Positions 4,376-12,369 of a stretch of 12,749 nucleotides of DNA are shown here, in pieces. Location of the stretch: the NCBI GenBank assembly GCA_900554275.1, contig USGS01000046.1, positions 1 to 12,749 of the forward strand, given 5' to 3'. The notes beneath the pieces are model-generated. The model was not told the DNA's origin. It saw only the letters and a program-made list of their open reading frames with translations, and made no database searches. The position numbers were made by a program, and so were the translations under genes. Each line of letters opens with the position of its first letter. Position 1 is the first letter of the stretch. This stretch comes from an uncultured Eubacteriales bacterium (lineage in GTDB: Bacteria; Bacillota; Clostridia; Oscillospirales; Oscillospiraceae).

Positions 4376-6784
4376 ATGTATCCTGCCCATATCCGCGAAA
4401 CCGGAGAGCGGCAAACCGTCCAGGAGCATTGCCGGAACACGGCGGCGCTGGCCGCAAGCGCACTGCGGCCACTCGGTCTGGAGAAAAGCGCCTATCTGGC
4501 CGGGCTGCTCCACGATGCCGGAAAAAACAAGCAGGAGTATGCACAATACCTTTCGGAGGCTGTCAGCGGCGGGAATGCCGTCCGTGGCAGTGTCAACCAC
4601 ACCTTCGCCGGCGTCAGGTTTCTGCTGGACAGGTGGCATTGCAGGGAAGGGGAACTTTCCTATTCCGACGTGACCGCAGAGCTGCTGGCCTTTGCCGTTG
4701 GCTCACACCACGGTCTATTTGACTGCGTCGACCCCCAGCAGCACAGTGGGTTTCTTCACCGCCAGACCAAGGAGGGGATCTTTTACGATGAATCCCGACA
4801 GGGCTTTTTGGCGGAGGTTGCTGACGAGGAGGAGCTGGAGCATCTGTTCCGCGACGCCGTCCGGGAGATGACCCCGATGCTGGATCGGCTGGCGGCTCTG
4901 TCCACCCAAGCGGACGACAATGAGGCGGATCGGGAGACCGCATTTTATATCGGCCTTCTGGCTCGGATGCTCCTGTCCGCCGTGATCGAGGGAGACCGTA
5001 CGGACACCGCCGCTTTTATGGATGGGGTAGAACCGCCCGTGTTCCCAGAGGATATGCGGCCGATCTGGACAGAACGGCTGGCGTTTATGGAGAAGAAGCT
5101 GGCGGCATTCCCGCGAAAAACGCCCATTGATCTGGCGCGCCACACCATCTCCGACGCCTGTGCCGCCGGTGCCGCCCGGCCCGGAGGTGTCTACCGCCTG
5201 AATGTTCCCACCGGCGGCGGAAAAACGCTGGCCAGTCTCCGCTTCGCATTGACCCACGCGGCAAAGCGGAACTGCTCCCGGATCATCTTCACCGCACCGC
5301 TGCTGTCGATCCTGGATCAAAATGCCCAGGTCATCCGCGATTACATAGGGGATGACGCTTTGATACTGGAGCATCACTCCAACCTTGCCGAGCCGAAGGA
5401 GACGCCGGAGCGCTTGCAGGCACTGGAGCTGCTCACCGCCTCCTGGTCGGCGCCGATCATTATCACCACGCTGGTGCAGCTCCTGAATACCTGCTTCAGT
5501 GGAAGGACCAGCGCCATCCGCAGATTTCACGCGCTGTGCGGCAGCGTCATTGTGATCGACGAGGTGCAGACGGTTCCCGGCAAAATGCTGACGCTGTTCA
5601 ATTTGGCTGTCAACTTCCTGTCTGAGATCTGCGGCGCCACCATTGTTCTGTGCTCCGCCACCCAACCCTGCCTGGAGGCAGCCGACCACCCGCTGCACCG
5701 CCAGCCCGTCGATCTGGTTCCGCAGCAAAAGGCACTGTGGGACGTCTTCAGGCGCACCGACATCCAAAATGCCGGATGTGCCAAGCTGGAGGAGTTCTCG
5801 CAGATCGTCACGGAGGTACTGTCGTCGTGCGACAGTCTGCTGGTGGTGTGCAACACGAAAAAGGAGGCGGCGTTCCTGTTCGAGTCGCTGCAAGCCGCGA
5901 ATTGCCGGTGCTTCCATCTGTCCGCCGCCATGTGCGTGCAGCACCGCAGGGAGACTCTGCAAGCCTTGCAGTCCGCGCTGGACAAGCCCTCCGCCGACAA
6001 CAGGCAAAAGGTTGTCTGCGTCTCCACGCAGGTGATCGAGGCCGGTGTGGACATCTCCTTCCAGCGGGTGATCCGCTTCTCCGCCGGAATGGACAGTGTC
6101 GTGCAGGCGGCAGGGCGGTGCAACCGGCACGCCGAGCAAAAGAAGCCCGCCCCCGTCCGCCTCATCCGGTGTACCGACGAGCGGCTGCGTGGTCTGGACG
6201 ACATCGTGCGCGGACAGAACGCCACCACCGCGCTGCTGACCGCCTTTTCCAAAACGCCGGAGGCTTTCCGGCACGATCTGTCCTCCGAGGAGGCCATCCG
6301 GTTCTACTATCGCCGGCTATACGCAGAGATGGAGCCCGGCTTTCAGGACAACCAAACTCCGGCGCACGGTTCCCTCTATCATCTGCTGGCGGACAACCCC
6401 CGGTATGCAGACGCCAACTGCGCGCAAGCGGAGCGTTACCTTCTGCGGCAGGCGTTCCGTCTGGCAGGCGGCCTTTTTCAGGTATTCGACGAGGACACGA
6501 GCGCCCTGCTCGTACCCTACGGAAGAGGGCGCGAGCTGCAAAACACGCTGCGAAACGCCGCTCAGGTCTACGGGCAGAAGGATTGGGCGGTCATTCGCGG
6601 CTGCATTGACGGGGCAAAGGGCTACTGCGTCAGCGTCTACCGCTATCAGCTGGAGCGGCTTGAGAGCCTCGGCGCCGTGACCTCACTGTTCGACGGCGGC
6701 ATACTGCTGTTGTCCGACAGCTTTTATAACGAACATACCGGTTTTTCTCTGGAGGCCGGTACCCGTGATTTTCAGGAGGTGTAG
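4376..6784 (+). CDS. cas3: CRISPR-associated helicase/nuclease Cas3, type I-C
   Basis: This 802-residue protein is recruited by target-bound Cascade; it unwinds the displaced strand and degrades it. The N-terminal HD nuclease has H18, LLHDAGK with H46-D47, NH with H75, and HH at 111-112. The superfamily-2 helicase part has Walker A PTGGGKT at 278-284, Walker B DEVQ at 395-398, SATQP at 427-431, the motif STQVIEAGVDI at 550-560 and QAAGRCNRH at 577-585. All key motifs are present, so it should be active. I chose ATG 4376 over GTG 4367: AGGA at 4362-4365 is 10 nt from the ATG but only 1 nt from the GTG. It is the first gene of the operon, and its stop is 3 nt before cas5c. Its expression is probably controlled by the divergent promoter region and the small RNA described upstream. 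Confidence 0.96.
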   Translation: MYPAHIRETGERQTVQEHCRNTAALAASALRPLGLEKSAYLAGLLHDAGKNKQEYAQYLSEAVSGGNAVRGSVNHTFAGVRFLLDRWHCREGELSYSDVTAELLAFAVGSHHGLFDCVDPQQHSGFLHRQTKEGIFYDESRQGFLAEVADEEELEHLFRDAVREMTPMLDRLAALSTQADDNEADRETAFYIGLLARMLLSAVIEGDRTDTAAFMDGVEPPVFPEDMRPIWTERLAFMEKKLAAFPRKTPIDLARHTISDACAAGAARPGGVYRLNVPTGGGKTLASLRFALTHAAKRNCSRIIFTAPLLSILDQNAQVIRDYIGDDALILEHHSNLAEPKETPERLQALELLTASWSAPIIITTLVQLLNTCFSGRTSAIRRFHALCGSVIVIDEVQTVPGKMLTLFNLAVNFLSEICGATIVLCSATQPCLEAADHPLHRQPVDLVPQQKALWDVFRRTDIQNAGCAKLEEFSQIVTEVLSSCDSLLVVCNTKKEAAFLFESLQAANCRCFHLSAAMCVQHRRETLQALQSALDKPSADNRQKVVCVSTQVIEAGVDISFQRVIRFSAGMDSVVQAAGRCNRHAEQKKPAPVRLIRCTDERLRGLDDIVRGQNATTALLTAFSKTPEAFRHDLSSEEAIRFYYRRLYAEMEPGFQDNQTPAHGSLYHLLADNPRYADANCAQAERYLLRQAFRLAGGLFQVFDEDTSALLVPYGRGRELQNTLRNAAQVYGQKDWAVIRGCIDGAKGYCVSVYRYQLERLESLGAVTSLFDGGILLLSDSFYNEHTGFSLEAGTRDFQEV

Positions 6785-6787
6785 CGA

Positions 6788-7519
6788 TTGAAAACAGAGC
6801 ATCCCAACATCGTAGAATTTGAGGTATACGGTGAGCACGCCCTCTTCTCCGACCCTCTCATGCGTCTGGGCGGTGAAAAGTGCAGCTATCAGGTACCCAC
6901 CTATGAGGCACTGAAGGGCATTTTATCCTCCGTATACTGGAAGCCCACCTTCATCTGGCGGATCATGGACGTGCGGGTCATGAACCCGATTCAGACCGAG
7001 GTGAAAGGTATCCGCCCCATCAAATACAGCGGCGGCAACGATCTGGCGTATTACACCTATCTGAAAAGCTGCCGGTATCAGGTACGGGCCTGCTTCGACT
7101 GGAACGACAACCGCCCAGAGCTGTGCGGCGACCGAAATGAGAACAAACACCACTGCATTGCCCGCCGGATGATCGAAAAAGGTGGGCGGCGGGACATTTT
7201 TCTGGGTACCCGGGAATGTCAGGGCTATGTAGAGCCCTGCGTATTCGGAAACGGCGCAGGTGCCTATGACGATCTGCCGGAGCTGGGCTTCGGGCTGATG
7301 TACCACGGCATCACCTACCCGGACGAGGCCTACTCGGAGGAGACCCGCGGACGGATGACTGCCCGGTTTTGGTACCCGGTCATGAAAAACGGTGTCATTC
7401 ACTTTCTCCCGCCGGAGGATTGTCCGGGGCAGAAGCCTCTGCGGGAGATGCCTATGAAGAGCTTTTCCGCCGACGAGGACAATTTTATCGGTCTGCGGGA
7501 ATTTGGGGAGGTGGAGTAA
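6788..7519 (+). CDS. cas5c: Cas5c (Cas5d), crRNA-processing endonuclease
   Basis: This 243-residue protein belongs to the Csd5/Cas5d family. In type I-C it replaces Cas6: it cuts the CRISPR repeat RNA below the stem and stays bound to the 5' handle inside Cascade. The catalytic triad known from the Bacillus halodurans enzyme (Tyr46, Lys116, His117) fits Y50 in SSVYWKP and K120-H121 in NENKHH, so it should be active. The RAMP fold start is seen in FEVYGEHALFSDP. The start codon is TTG: AGGAGGT at 6774-6780, inside the end of cas3, lies 7 nt before it, and no better start is near. The stop is directly followed by the cas8c ATG, showing tight coupling. It should accept both the array repeats and the upstream pseudo-repeat, since both end in CGTGGATTGAAA. 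Confidence 0.95.
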   Translation: MKTEHPNIVEFEVYGEHALFSDPLMRLGGEKCSYQVPTYEALKGILSSVYWKPTFIWRIMDVRVMNPIQTEVKGIRPIKYSGGNDLAYYTYLKSCRYQVRACFDWNDNRPELCGDRNENKHHCIARRMIEKGGRRDIFLGTRECQGYVEPCVFGNGAGAYDDLPELGFGLMYHGITYPDEAYSEETRGRMTARFWYPVMKNGVIHFLPPEDCPGQKPLREMPMKSFSADEDNFIGLREFGEVE

Positions 7520-9313
7520 ATGGGACTGATGCAGCAAGCCTATGACACCTACTGTGCCATGGAGTCGCAATACGCCGGTATCTACGGCAAGGCGAAGGAG
7601 CCACTGGTTCCTGTTTCGCACCAAATCGTAAACGCAGAGCTGGAGCTCACTCTGGACGCGGACGGTCATCTGCTGGACGCCCGTCCCGTCGAGGCGGAGC
7701 AGGCCGCCACGATCATCCCTGTGACGGAGAGCTCCTCGGGGCGAACCGGCAAAGCCCCCGGCGCACACCCTCTATGCGACCAGATTCAGTTTCTCTCCCC
7801 GCTGTATCCCGCCAAATACGAAAGCTACCTGACACAGCTGCACCGCTGGGAGCTATCACCCTACGGCCACCCCAAGCTCTCCGCCATCGCCCGCTATGTG
7901 GAAAAGGGAACAATCGTTGAAGACCTGGCGCAGCGGGGTGTGATCTCCCTGAATGAAAAGGGGCTACCCACCAAGGAAAAACAGGTGGTCCGCTGGCGTG
8001 TAGAAACAGGTGGGGAAAATGAGACGCCCGCCTGCTGGCAGGATCAGAGCCTCTTCCAAGCCTTCATCGACTACTATGCATCCACGAAATCTGAGAAGCC
8101 CACGTTTTGCATGGTTACCGGTAAAAACGCCCCGCCCGCCCGCCAGCACCCCAAGAAGATCATCAACCTGTGCGCCAACGCCAAGCTGATTTCCGCCAAC
8201 GACACCAACGGCTTTACCTATCGGGGCCGCTTCACAGACGATTCACAGGCTGCAACTATGAGCTACGAAGCATCGCAGAAGATCCACAGCGCGCTGCACT
8301 GGTTGGCGGCGACCCAAGGCGTCTTCATCGGCGGGCGCACCTTCCTGTGCTGGAATCCGCAGGGCATTGAGATCCCCAAACCGCAGGCCGCCTTCCTGCG
8401 GCGGGGCGCCGCCAAGCAGATAAAATACTCCGACTATCGAAAGGCGTTGTCGGAAACTCTCCGGGGCTGGCAGGAGACGATCCCGCGGGACGCCGGCGCC
8501 GTGGTGGCCGCCTTTGACGCCGCCACATCCGGACGTCTTTCCCTCACCTATTACAGCGAGCTTCCGGTCTCTGATTTTCTGGAGCGCCTGCACAACTGGG
8601 ATGCACTTTGCTGCTGGGAGCATTCCTCCTTCGGCATACAGTCGCCCTCGCTTTCGCAGATCGCGGACTGCGCCTTCGGCACGGTGCGCGTCTCCGACAA
8701 GCAGACAAAGCTGGAAACGGACGAGCGCGTCATGCGCCAGCAGGTACAGCGGCTGCTCTCCTGCCGGGTGGACCGGGGCAAAATGCCGGCGGATATCGCC
8801 CGCGCTGCGGCGGCCAAGGCGTCCAACCTGCAGATCATGGACGCCGCCCTGCGGGAAACGGTATTGTTCATCGCCTGCGCGGTGCTTCGGAAATACAAAT
8901 ATGATTGGTACAAGGAGGAATGTGGCATGGCACTGGAACCGCAGAAGAAGGACATCAGCTATCAATATGGACGGCTTCTGGCCGTGTTTGAAAAAATCGA
9001 GCGAGACACCTATGAGCCCAACGAGCAGCGGGAGACCAACGCGATCCGGATGCAGTCCGTGTTCGCAAAGCGTCCGCTCTACGCCAGCCGGATCATCTGG
9101 GAGCAGTTGAAAAAGGCGTACTACCCCAAACTCAAGCCCGGCGCCAGAACAAAATACGACCGCATCATCGAGCAGATCATCCAAGAAATTTCCGCCTTCC
9201 CGCAGGCGGAACAGGAGGAGGCCCTGAAGGACACCTATCTCTTTGGGTACTATCTGCAGCGCAGTGCGCTGTACACATCCGGCAAGACCGAAAACAGTCA
9301 GGAGGAAGAATAA
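7520..9313 (+). CDS. cas8c: Cas8c (Csd1), large subunit of type I-C Cascade
   Basis: This 597-residue protein is the Csd1-family large subunit, which reads the PAM and starts target unwinding. It is recognised by operon place, by length (the family is about 570-650 residues) and by family-like stretches such as PLVPVSHQ, CMVTGKNAPPARQHPKKI and FTYRGRF. The ATG directly follows the cas5c stop, with GGGGAGGTGG just upstream. The C-terminal 128 residues are helical and are probably also made separately as Cas11c from an internal start at 8927. The stop is directly followed by the cas7c ATG. Nothing is broken in the frame. Confidence 0.94.
   Translation: MGLMQQAYDTYCAMESQYAGIYGKAKEPLVPVSHQIVNAELELTLDADGHLLDARPVEAEQAATIIPVTESSSGRTGKAPGAHPLCDQIQFLSPLYPAKYESYLTQLHRWELSPYGHPKLSAIARYVEKGTIVEDLAQRGVISLNEKGLPTKEKQVVRWRVETGGENETPACWQDQSLFQAFIDYYASTKSEKPTFCMVTGKNAPPARQHPKKIINLCANAKLISANDTNGFTYRGRFTDDSQAATMSYEASQKIHSALHWLAATQGVFIGGRTFLCWNPQGIEIPKPQAAFLRRGAAKQIKYSDYRKALSETLRGWQETIPRDAGAVVAAFDAATSGRLSLTYYSELPVSDFLERLHNWDALCCWEHSSFGIQSPSLSQIADCAFGTVRVSDKQTKLETDERVMRQQVQRLLSCRVDRGKMPADIARAAAAKASNLQIMDAALRETVLFIACAVLRKYKYDWYKEECGMALEPQKKDISYQYGRLLAVFEKIERDTYEPNEQRETNAIRMQSVFAKRPLYASRIIWEQLKKAYYPKLKPGARTKYDRIIEQIIQEISAFPQAEQEEALKDTYLFGYYLQRSALYTSGKTENSQEEE
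8927..9313 (+). CDS. cas11c: Cas11c small subunit from an internal start in cas8c
   Basis: Inside cas8c and in the same frame, the ribosome site AAGGAGGA (8912-8919) is followed after 7 nt by ATG 8927, which is codon 470. The product would be 128 residues beginning MALEPQKKDISYQYG, strongly helical and lysine-rich (for example LKKAYYPKLKPGARTKYD). In type I-C systems the small Cascade subunit Cas11c is known to be made this way from within cas8c. It lines the Cascade belly and stabilises the target strand. The ribosome site here is as strong as those of the main genes, although it lies in the middle of a coding region, which supports deliberate internal translation. The evidence is position, frame and spacing; expression is inferred. 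Confidence 0.85.
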   Translation: MALEPQKKDISYQYGRLLAVFEKIERDTYEPNEQRETNAIRMQSVFAKRPLYASRIIWEQLKKAYYPKLKPGARTKYDRIIEQIIQEISAFPQAEQEEALKDTYLFGYYLQRSALYTSGKTENSQEEE

Positions 9314-10162
9314 ATGAGCAGCTTGCAAAACAAGATCGATTTTGTGGCACTGGTCTCCGTGACCCGCGCCAACGGCAACGGCGACCCTCTGAACGGCAAT
9401 CGCCCCCGCACCGACCTGAACGGCTTCGGTGAGATCTCCGACGTGTGCATCAAGCGCAAGATCCGCAACCGGATGCAGGATCTGGGCAAGCCCATCTTCG
9501 TTCAGTCGGAGGATCGGTGCAGCGACGGCTGCGGCAGCCTCAGCGAGCGGGCCTCCGCCGCTATGAAGGGCATCAAGGATCGGGAGGAATATGCCCGGCA
9601 CGCCTGCGAAACGTGGCTGGACGTGCGTACCTTCGGGCAGGTCTTTGCCTTCAAGGATGCCAAGGGCTTCTCCTGCGGTGTGCGCGGCCCCGTCTCTATC
9701 CATCAGGCGTCCAGCCTGTCCCCCGTGGAGATCGAGTCCCTCCAGATCACCAAGAGCGTGAATGGTGAGAAGAAGGAAAAGGGTGAGAACCGCGCCTCCG
9801 ACACCATGGGCATGAAGCACTTTGTCCGCTTCGGCCTGTACGAGATCAAGGGTTCCATCAATGTCCAGCTGGCGGAAAAGACCGGCTTCTCCAAGGAGGA
9901 CGCCGACACGGTCAAGGAATGTCTGCGCACCCTCTTTGTGAACGATGCCTCATCCGCACGGCCCGACGGTTCCATGGAGGTGGTGAAGCTGTTCTGGTGG
10001 CGCCACAGCTGCAAGGACGGGCAGTACTCCTCCGCAAAGGTCCACCGTTCCGTCAAGGTCGCGCTGCGGGACGCGGGTACCATCCCCACCTCCGCAGACG
10101 ACTATGTGATTTCGCTGGAGGCGCTGCCGGGTCTAGAGCCGGAGGTGATCGATGGCATATAA
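9314..10162 (+). CDS. cas7c: Cas7c (Csd2), backbone subunit of Cascade
   Basis: This 282-residue protein is the Csd2/Cas7 subunit that polymerises along the crRNA spacer and forms the Cascade filament. The family opening is clear (IDFVALVSVTRANGNGDPLNGN), as are SDVCIKRKIRNR, the CGVRGPVSIHQA segment and ITKSVNG, followed by the RASDTMGMKHFVRFGLY segment. The ATG follows the cas8c stop directly, and AGGAGGA sits just upstream within cas8c. The last 11 nt overlap the start of cas4. The length is normal for the family. Cas7 flips out every sixth base of the crRNA-target duplex, which matters for reading the mismatches at positions 6 and 12 of the upstream small RNA guide. Confidence 0.96.
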   Translation: MSSLQNKIDFVALVSVTRANGNGDPLNGNRPRTDLNGFGEISDVCIKRKIRNRMQDLGKPIFVQSEDRCSDGCGSLSERASAAMKGIKDREEYARHACETWLDVRTFGQVFAFKDAKGFSCGVRGPVSIHQASSLSPVEIESLQITKSVNGEKKEKGENRASDTMGMKHFVRFGLYEIKGSINVQLAEKTGFSKEDADTVKECLRTLFVNDASSARPDGSMEVVKLFWWRHSCKDGQYSSAKVHRSVKVALRDAGTIPTSADDYVISLEALPGLEPEVIDGI

Positions 10163-10814
10163 TGAGGAGGACTTCCTACAGCTCTCCGGCTTACAGCATT
10201 TTCGGTTTTGCAGGCGGCAGTGGGCGCTGATCCACATCGAGCACCAGTGGGCGGAAAACTACCGCACCATTGACGGCGCGATCCTCCACGAAAACGCCCA
10301 CGACACGGACCTTCAGGAGCGGCGGGGCGACCGCTTCATTACGCGTGGCGTCAGCGTCTATTCCGCGGAGCTGGGTGTATCCGGACAGTGCGACGTACTG
10401 GAATACCACCGGGACTCCGTCGGAATCCCCCTCTCCGGGAAAGAGGGACTGTGGCAGCCGTACCCGGTGGAGTACAAGCGGGGCCGCCCCCGCGAGGACA
10501 CTGGCGACACCCTGCAGCTATGCGCGCAGGCCATGTGCCTGGAGTCCATGCTCTGCTGCGACATCCCTGAGGGCGCACTCTATTACGGGGAGATCCGCCG
10601 GCGAGAGAGGGTTTCCTTCACCCCGGAGCTGCGCGCAGGGGTGCGGGAGCTGCTGGCGGAAATGCACGAGCTGTACCGTCGGGGCTATACCCCCAAGGTC
10701 AAGCCCACCAAATCCTGCAATGCCTGCTCCTTGAAGGAGCTGTGCCTGCCCAAGCTGATGAAAAGCAGAGCCGTCTCCGCGTATCTCCGGGCGGCCATGG
10801 AGGAATCACCGTGA
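10152..10814 (+). CDS. cas4: Cas4, adaptation nuclease (PAM trimming)
   Basis: This 220-residue RecB-family nuclease has a 4Fe-4S cluster. In type I-C it joins Cas1-Cas2 and trims prespacers at the PAM so that spacers are inserted in the right orientation. C20 in FRFCRRQW and C189, C192 and C198 in SCNACSLKELC form the cluster set. H46 (GAILHE), D81 (GQCDVLE), and E107 with K109 (VEYKRG) form the nuclease site. All are present. The ATG is preceded by GGAGGTGA at 10141-10148 and overlaps the end of cas7c by 11 nt. The stop overlaps the cas1 start (GTGA). Confidence 0.95.
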   Translation: MAYNEEDFLQLSGLQHFRFCRRQWALIHIEHQWAENYRTIDGAILHENAHDTDLQERRGDRFITRGVSVYSAELGVSGQCDVLEYHRDSVGIPLSGKEGLWQPYPVEYKRGRPREDTGDTLQLCAQAMCLESMLCCDIPEGALYYGEIRRRERVSFTPELRAGVRELLAEMHELYRRGYTPKVKPTKSCNACSLKELCLPKLMKSRAVSAYLRAAMEESP

Positions 10815-11842
10815 AGCAGCTTCTCAACACGCTATTTGTCACCTCCGAGGACATTTACCTCTCGCTGGAGGGGGAAAATGTGCTGGCAAACCGAGACAAG
10901 ACCGTCGTCGCCCGCTACCCGCTGCACACGCTGCAAGCCATCGTCAGCTTCTCCTACGCCGGTGCCTCCCCTGCGCTGATGGGCAAATGTGCGGAGGCCG
11001 GGATCGGTCTGGCCTTCTGCTCCCCGCACGGACGTTTCCTTGCCCGCACCTGCGGCGAGAGCAGCGGCAACGTACTGCTCCGTCGTGAGCAGTACCGTAT
11101 CGCTGACAACCCCGCTCGCAGCTGTGAGATAGCCCGCACCATGATCTTCGGCAAGCTGAGCAACGGTGCCGCCAGCATCCAGCGCACCCTGCGGGATCAC
11201 GCGCCCCGCGTGGCGGACTGCGGATTGGAAAAAGCCGCTGCCAACCTCCGGGCTATGCTGCCACAGGTGCTGGCTGCCGCTGACTTGGACTCCCTGCGGG
11301 GAATAGAGGGCGCTGCCGCCACCGCGTATTTCGACGTCCTCGATCATATGCTCCTGAGCCGGAAGGAGGCATTCTTCTTCCACGGACGAAGCCGTCGGCC
11401 GCCGCTGGATCGGGTAAACGCCATGCTGTCCTTCGCCTACAGTCTGCTGGCACACGACTGTGCCAGCGCCTTGGAAAGCGTCGGATTGGACAGCTATGTA
11501 GGCTTCCTCCACCGCGACCGGCCGGGACGGCAGTCGTTGGCGCTGGATCTGATGGAGGAGCTGCGACCCTGCATGGCAGACCGCTTCGTGCTGACCCTCG
11601 TGAACAATCGAATGCTGCGCCCGGAGGACTTTCAGATGCAGGACAGTGGCGCGGTGCTGCTGTCCGATGACGGCCGCCGGAAATTCCTGAAGACCTGGCA
11701 GGAGCGGAAGCAGGACACGCTGACCCACCCCTATCTGGGGGAAAAGCTGAGTTGGGGTATGATCCCCTATGCGCAGGCGCTACTGCTGGCTCGCTGCCTC
11801 CGCGGCGACTTGGACGGCTATCCGCCGTTTTTATGGAAGTGA
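10811..11842 (+). CDS. cas1: Cas1 integrase, type I-C
   Basis: This 343-residue protein, with Cas2, inserts new spacers at the leader end of the array. The start is GTG 10811, which overlaps the cas4 stop; GGAGGA at 10799-10804 lies 6 nt before it, and the sequence then opens with the usual MKQLLNTLFVTSEDIYLSLEG. The metal-binding residues fit E166 in RGIEG, H234 in VGFLHRDRPGR and the DLMEE segment at 246-250. The length is typical of I-C Cas1. The array should therefore be able to gain spacers. The cas1 stop is 4 nt before the cas2 ATG. Confidence 0.96.
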   Translation: MKQLLNTLFVTSEDIYLSLEGENVLANRDKTVVARYPLHTLQAIVSFSYAGASPALMGKCAEAGIGLAFCSPHGRFLARTCGESSGNVLLRREQYRIADNPARSCEIARTMIFGKLSNGAASIQRTLRDHAPRVADCGLEKAAANLRAMLPQVLAAADLDSLRGIEGAAATAYFDVLDHMLLSRKEAFFFHGRSRRPPLDRVNAMLSFAYSLLAHDCASALESVGLDSYVGFLHRDRPGRQSLALDLMEELRPCMADRFVLTLVNNRMLRPEDFQMQDSGAVLLSDDGRRKFLKTWQERKQDTLTHPYLGEKLSWGMIPYAQALLLARCLRGDLDGYPPFLWK

Positions 11843-11846
11843 TGCT

Positions 11847-12137
11847 ATGCTGGTGCTGATCACATACGATGTAAACACCGAGGACGCCGCCGGGCGCAAG
11901 CGCCTGCGGCAGATCGCTAAAAAGTGCGTGGACTACGGACAGCGGGTGCAAAATTCCGTGTTTGAGTGCCTGCTGGACGCAGGGCAGTGCCGCCGCCTGC
12001 AGGCGCAGCTCCTGTCCATCATGGATTCTGAGAAAGACAGTCTGCGCTTTTACTATCTGGGGAAGCAATATGAGAAAAAAGTGGAGCATTTCGGTACGAA
12101 GAGCACCTATCTGCCGGAGGATCCCCTGATCCTCTGA
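11847..12137 (+). CDS. cas2: Cas2, adaptation complex subunit
   Basis: This 96-residue protein has the Cas2 ferredoxin-like fold and holds two Cas1 dimers together during spacer insertion. It opens MLVLITYDVNTED with D8 at the conserved place, followed by RLRQIAKKCVDYGQRVQNSVFEC, both family hallmarks. ATG 11847 is chosen because the family begins here. The ribosome site is only a weak GGAAGTG at the end of cas1, so translation is probably coupled to cas1. It is the last gene of the operon, and the leader follows. Confidence 0.96.
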   Translation: MLVLITYDVNTEDAAGRKRLRQIAKKCVDYGQRVQNSVFECLLDAGQCRRLQAQLLSIMDSEKDSLRFYYLGKQYEKKVEHFGTKSTYLPEDPLIL

Positions 12138-12369
12138 CACACGCCGCCCGGCGCGGTAGTGGTACGGCGCACGGGTATCCGGGACGCGCCTTCCCGCCCC
12201 CCGCGAAGTCCAAGTGACCAGAGATTTCCGGGAGGTTCGCAAGGCTTTTCCCGAGAAAACGCCGGTCTTTCCCCGGGTTTCTCGGACAACCACCCCGTGT
12301 TTTCCCCCAGAAACGCAAAAATTCTACTTATTTGTCAAAGATCCACAGGTAAAACTGTGCATCTTTGCT
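12138..12369 (+). promoter_or_regulatory. CRISPR leader
   Basis: These 232 bases between cas2 and the first repeat hold no gene. The first part is GC-rich, with an inverted repeat CCGAGAAA/TTTCTCGG around 12249-12286. The last 60 bases are AT-richer, as is usual for the part that guides spacer insertion and carries the array promoter. TTGTCA at 12332-12337 could be a -35 box, but I see no convincing -10 box 17 nt later. Confidence 0.7.
12336..12367. repeat. Palindrome at the leader end, 2 nt before repeat 1
   Basis: CAAAGAT, C, CACAG (12336-12348) pairs with CTGTG, C, ATCTTTG (12355-12367) around the loop GTAAAA. Twelve base pairs are interrupted by a single C-C mismatch. The place suggests a leader-anchoring site for the adaptation complex or a control hairpin in the precursor RNA; neither is proven. 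Confidence 0.6.

Noticed and set aside
4715..6274. 519-codon open frame antisense to cas3
   Set aside because: Long antisense frames are expected from the GC-rich codon use of cas3. The product has low-complexity Gly, Gln and Leu content and no domain I recognise.
8243..9820. 525-codon antisense frame across cas8c and cas7c
   Set aside because: It spans two well-supported genes on the other strand, lacks a ribosome site and shows no recognisable motif.
12161..12182. Leader segment CACGGGTATCCGGGAC as a second degenerate CRISPR repeat
   Set aside because: It shares a small palindrome with the pseudo-repeat but lacks the diagnostic GGATTGAAA tail, so chance similarity is more likely.
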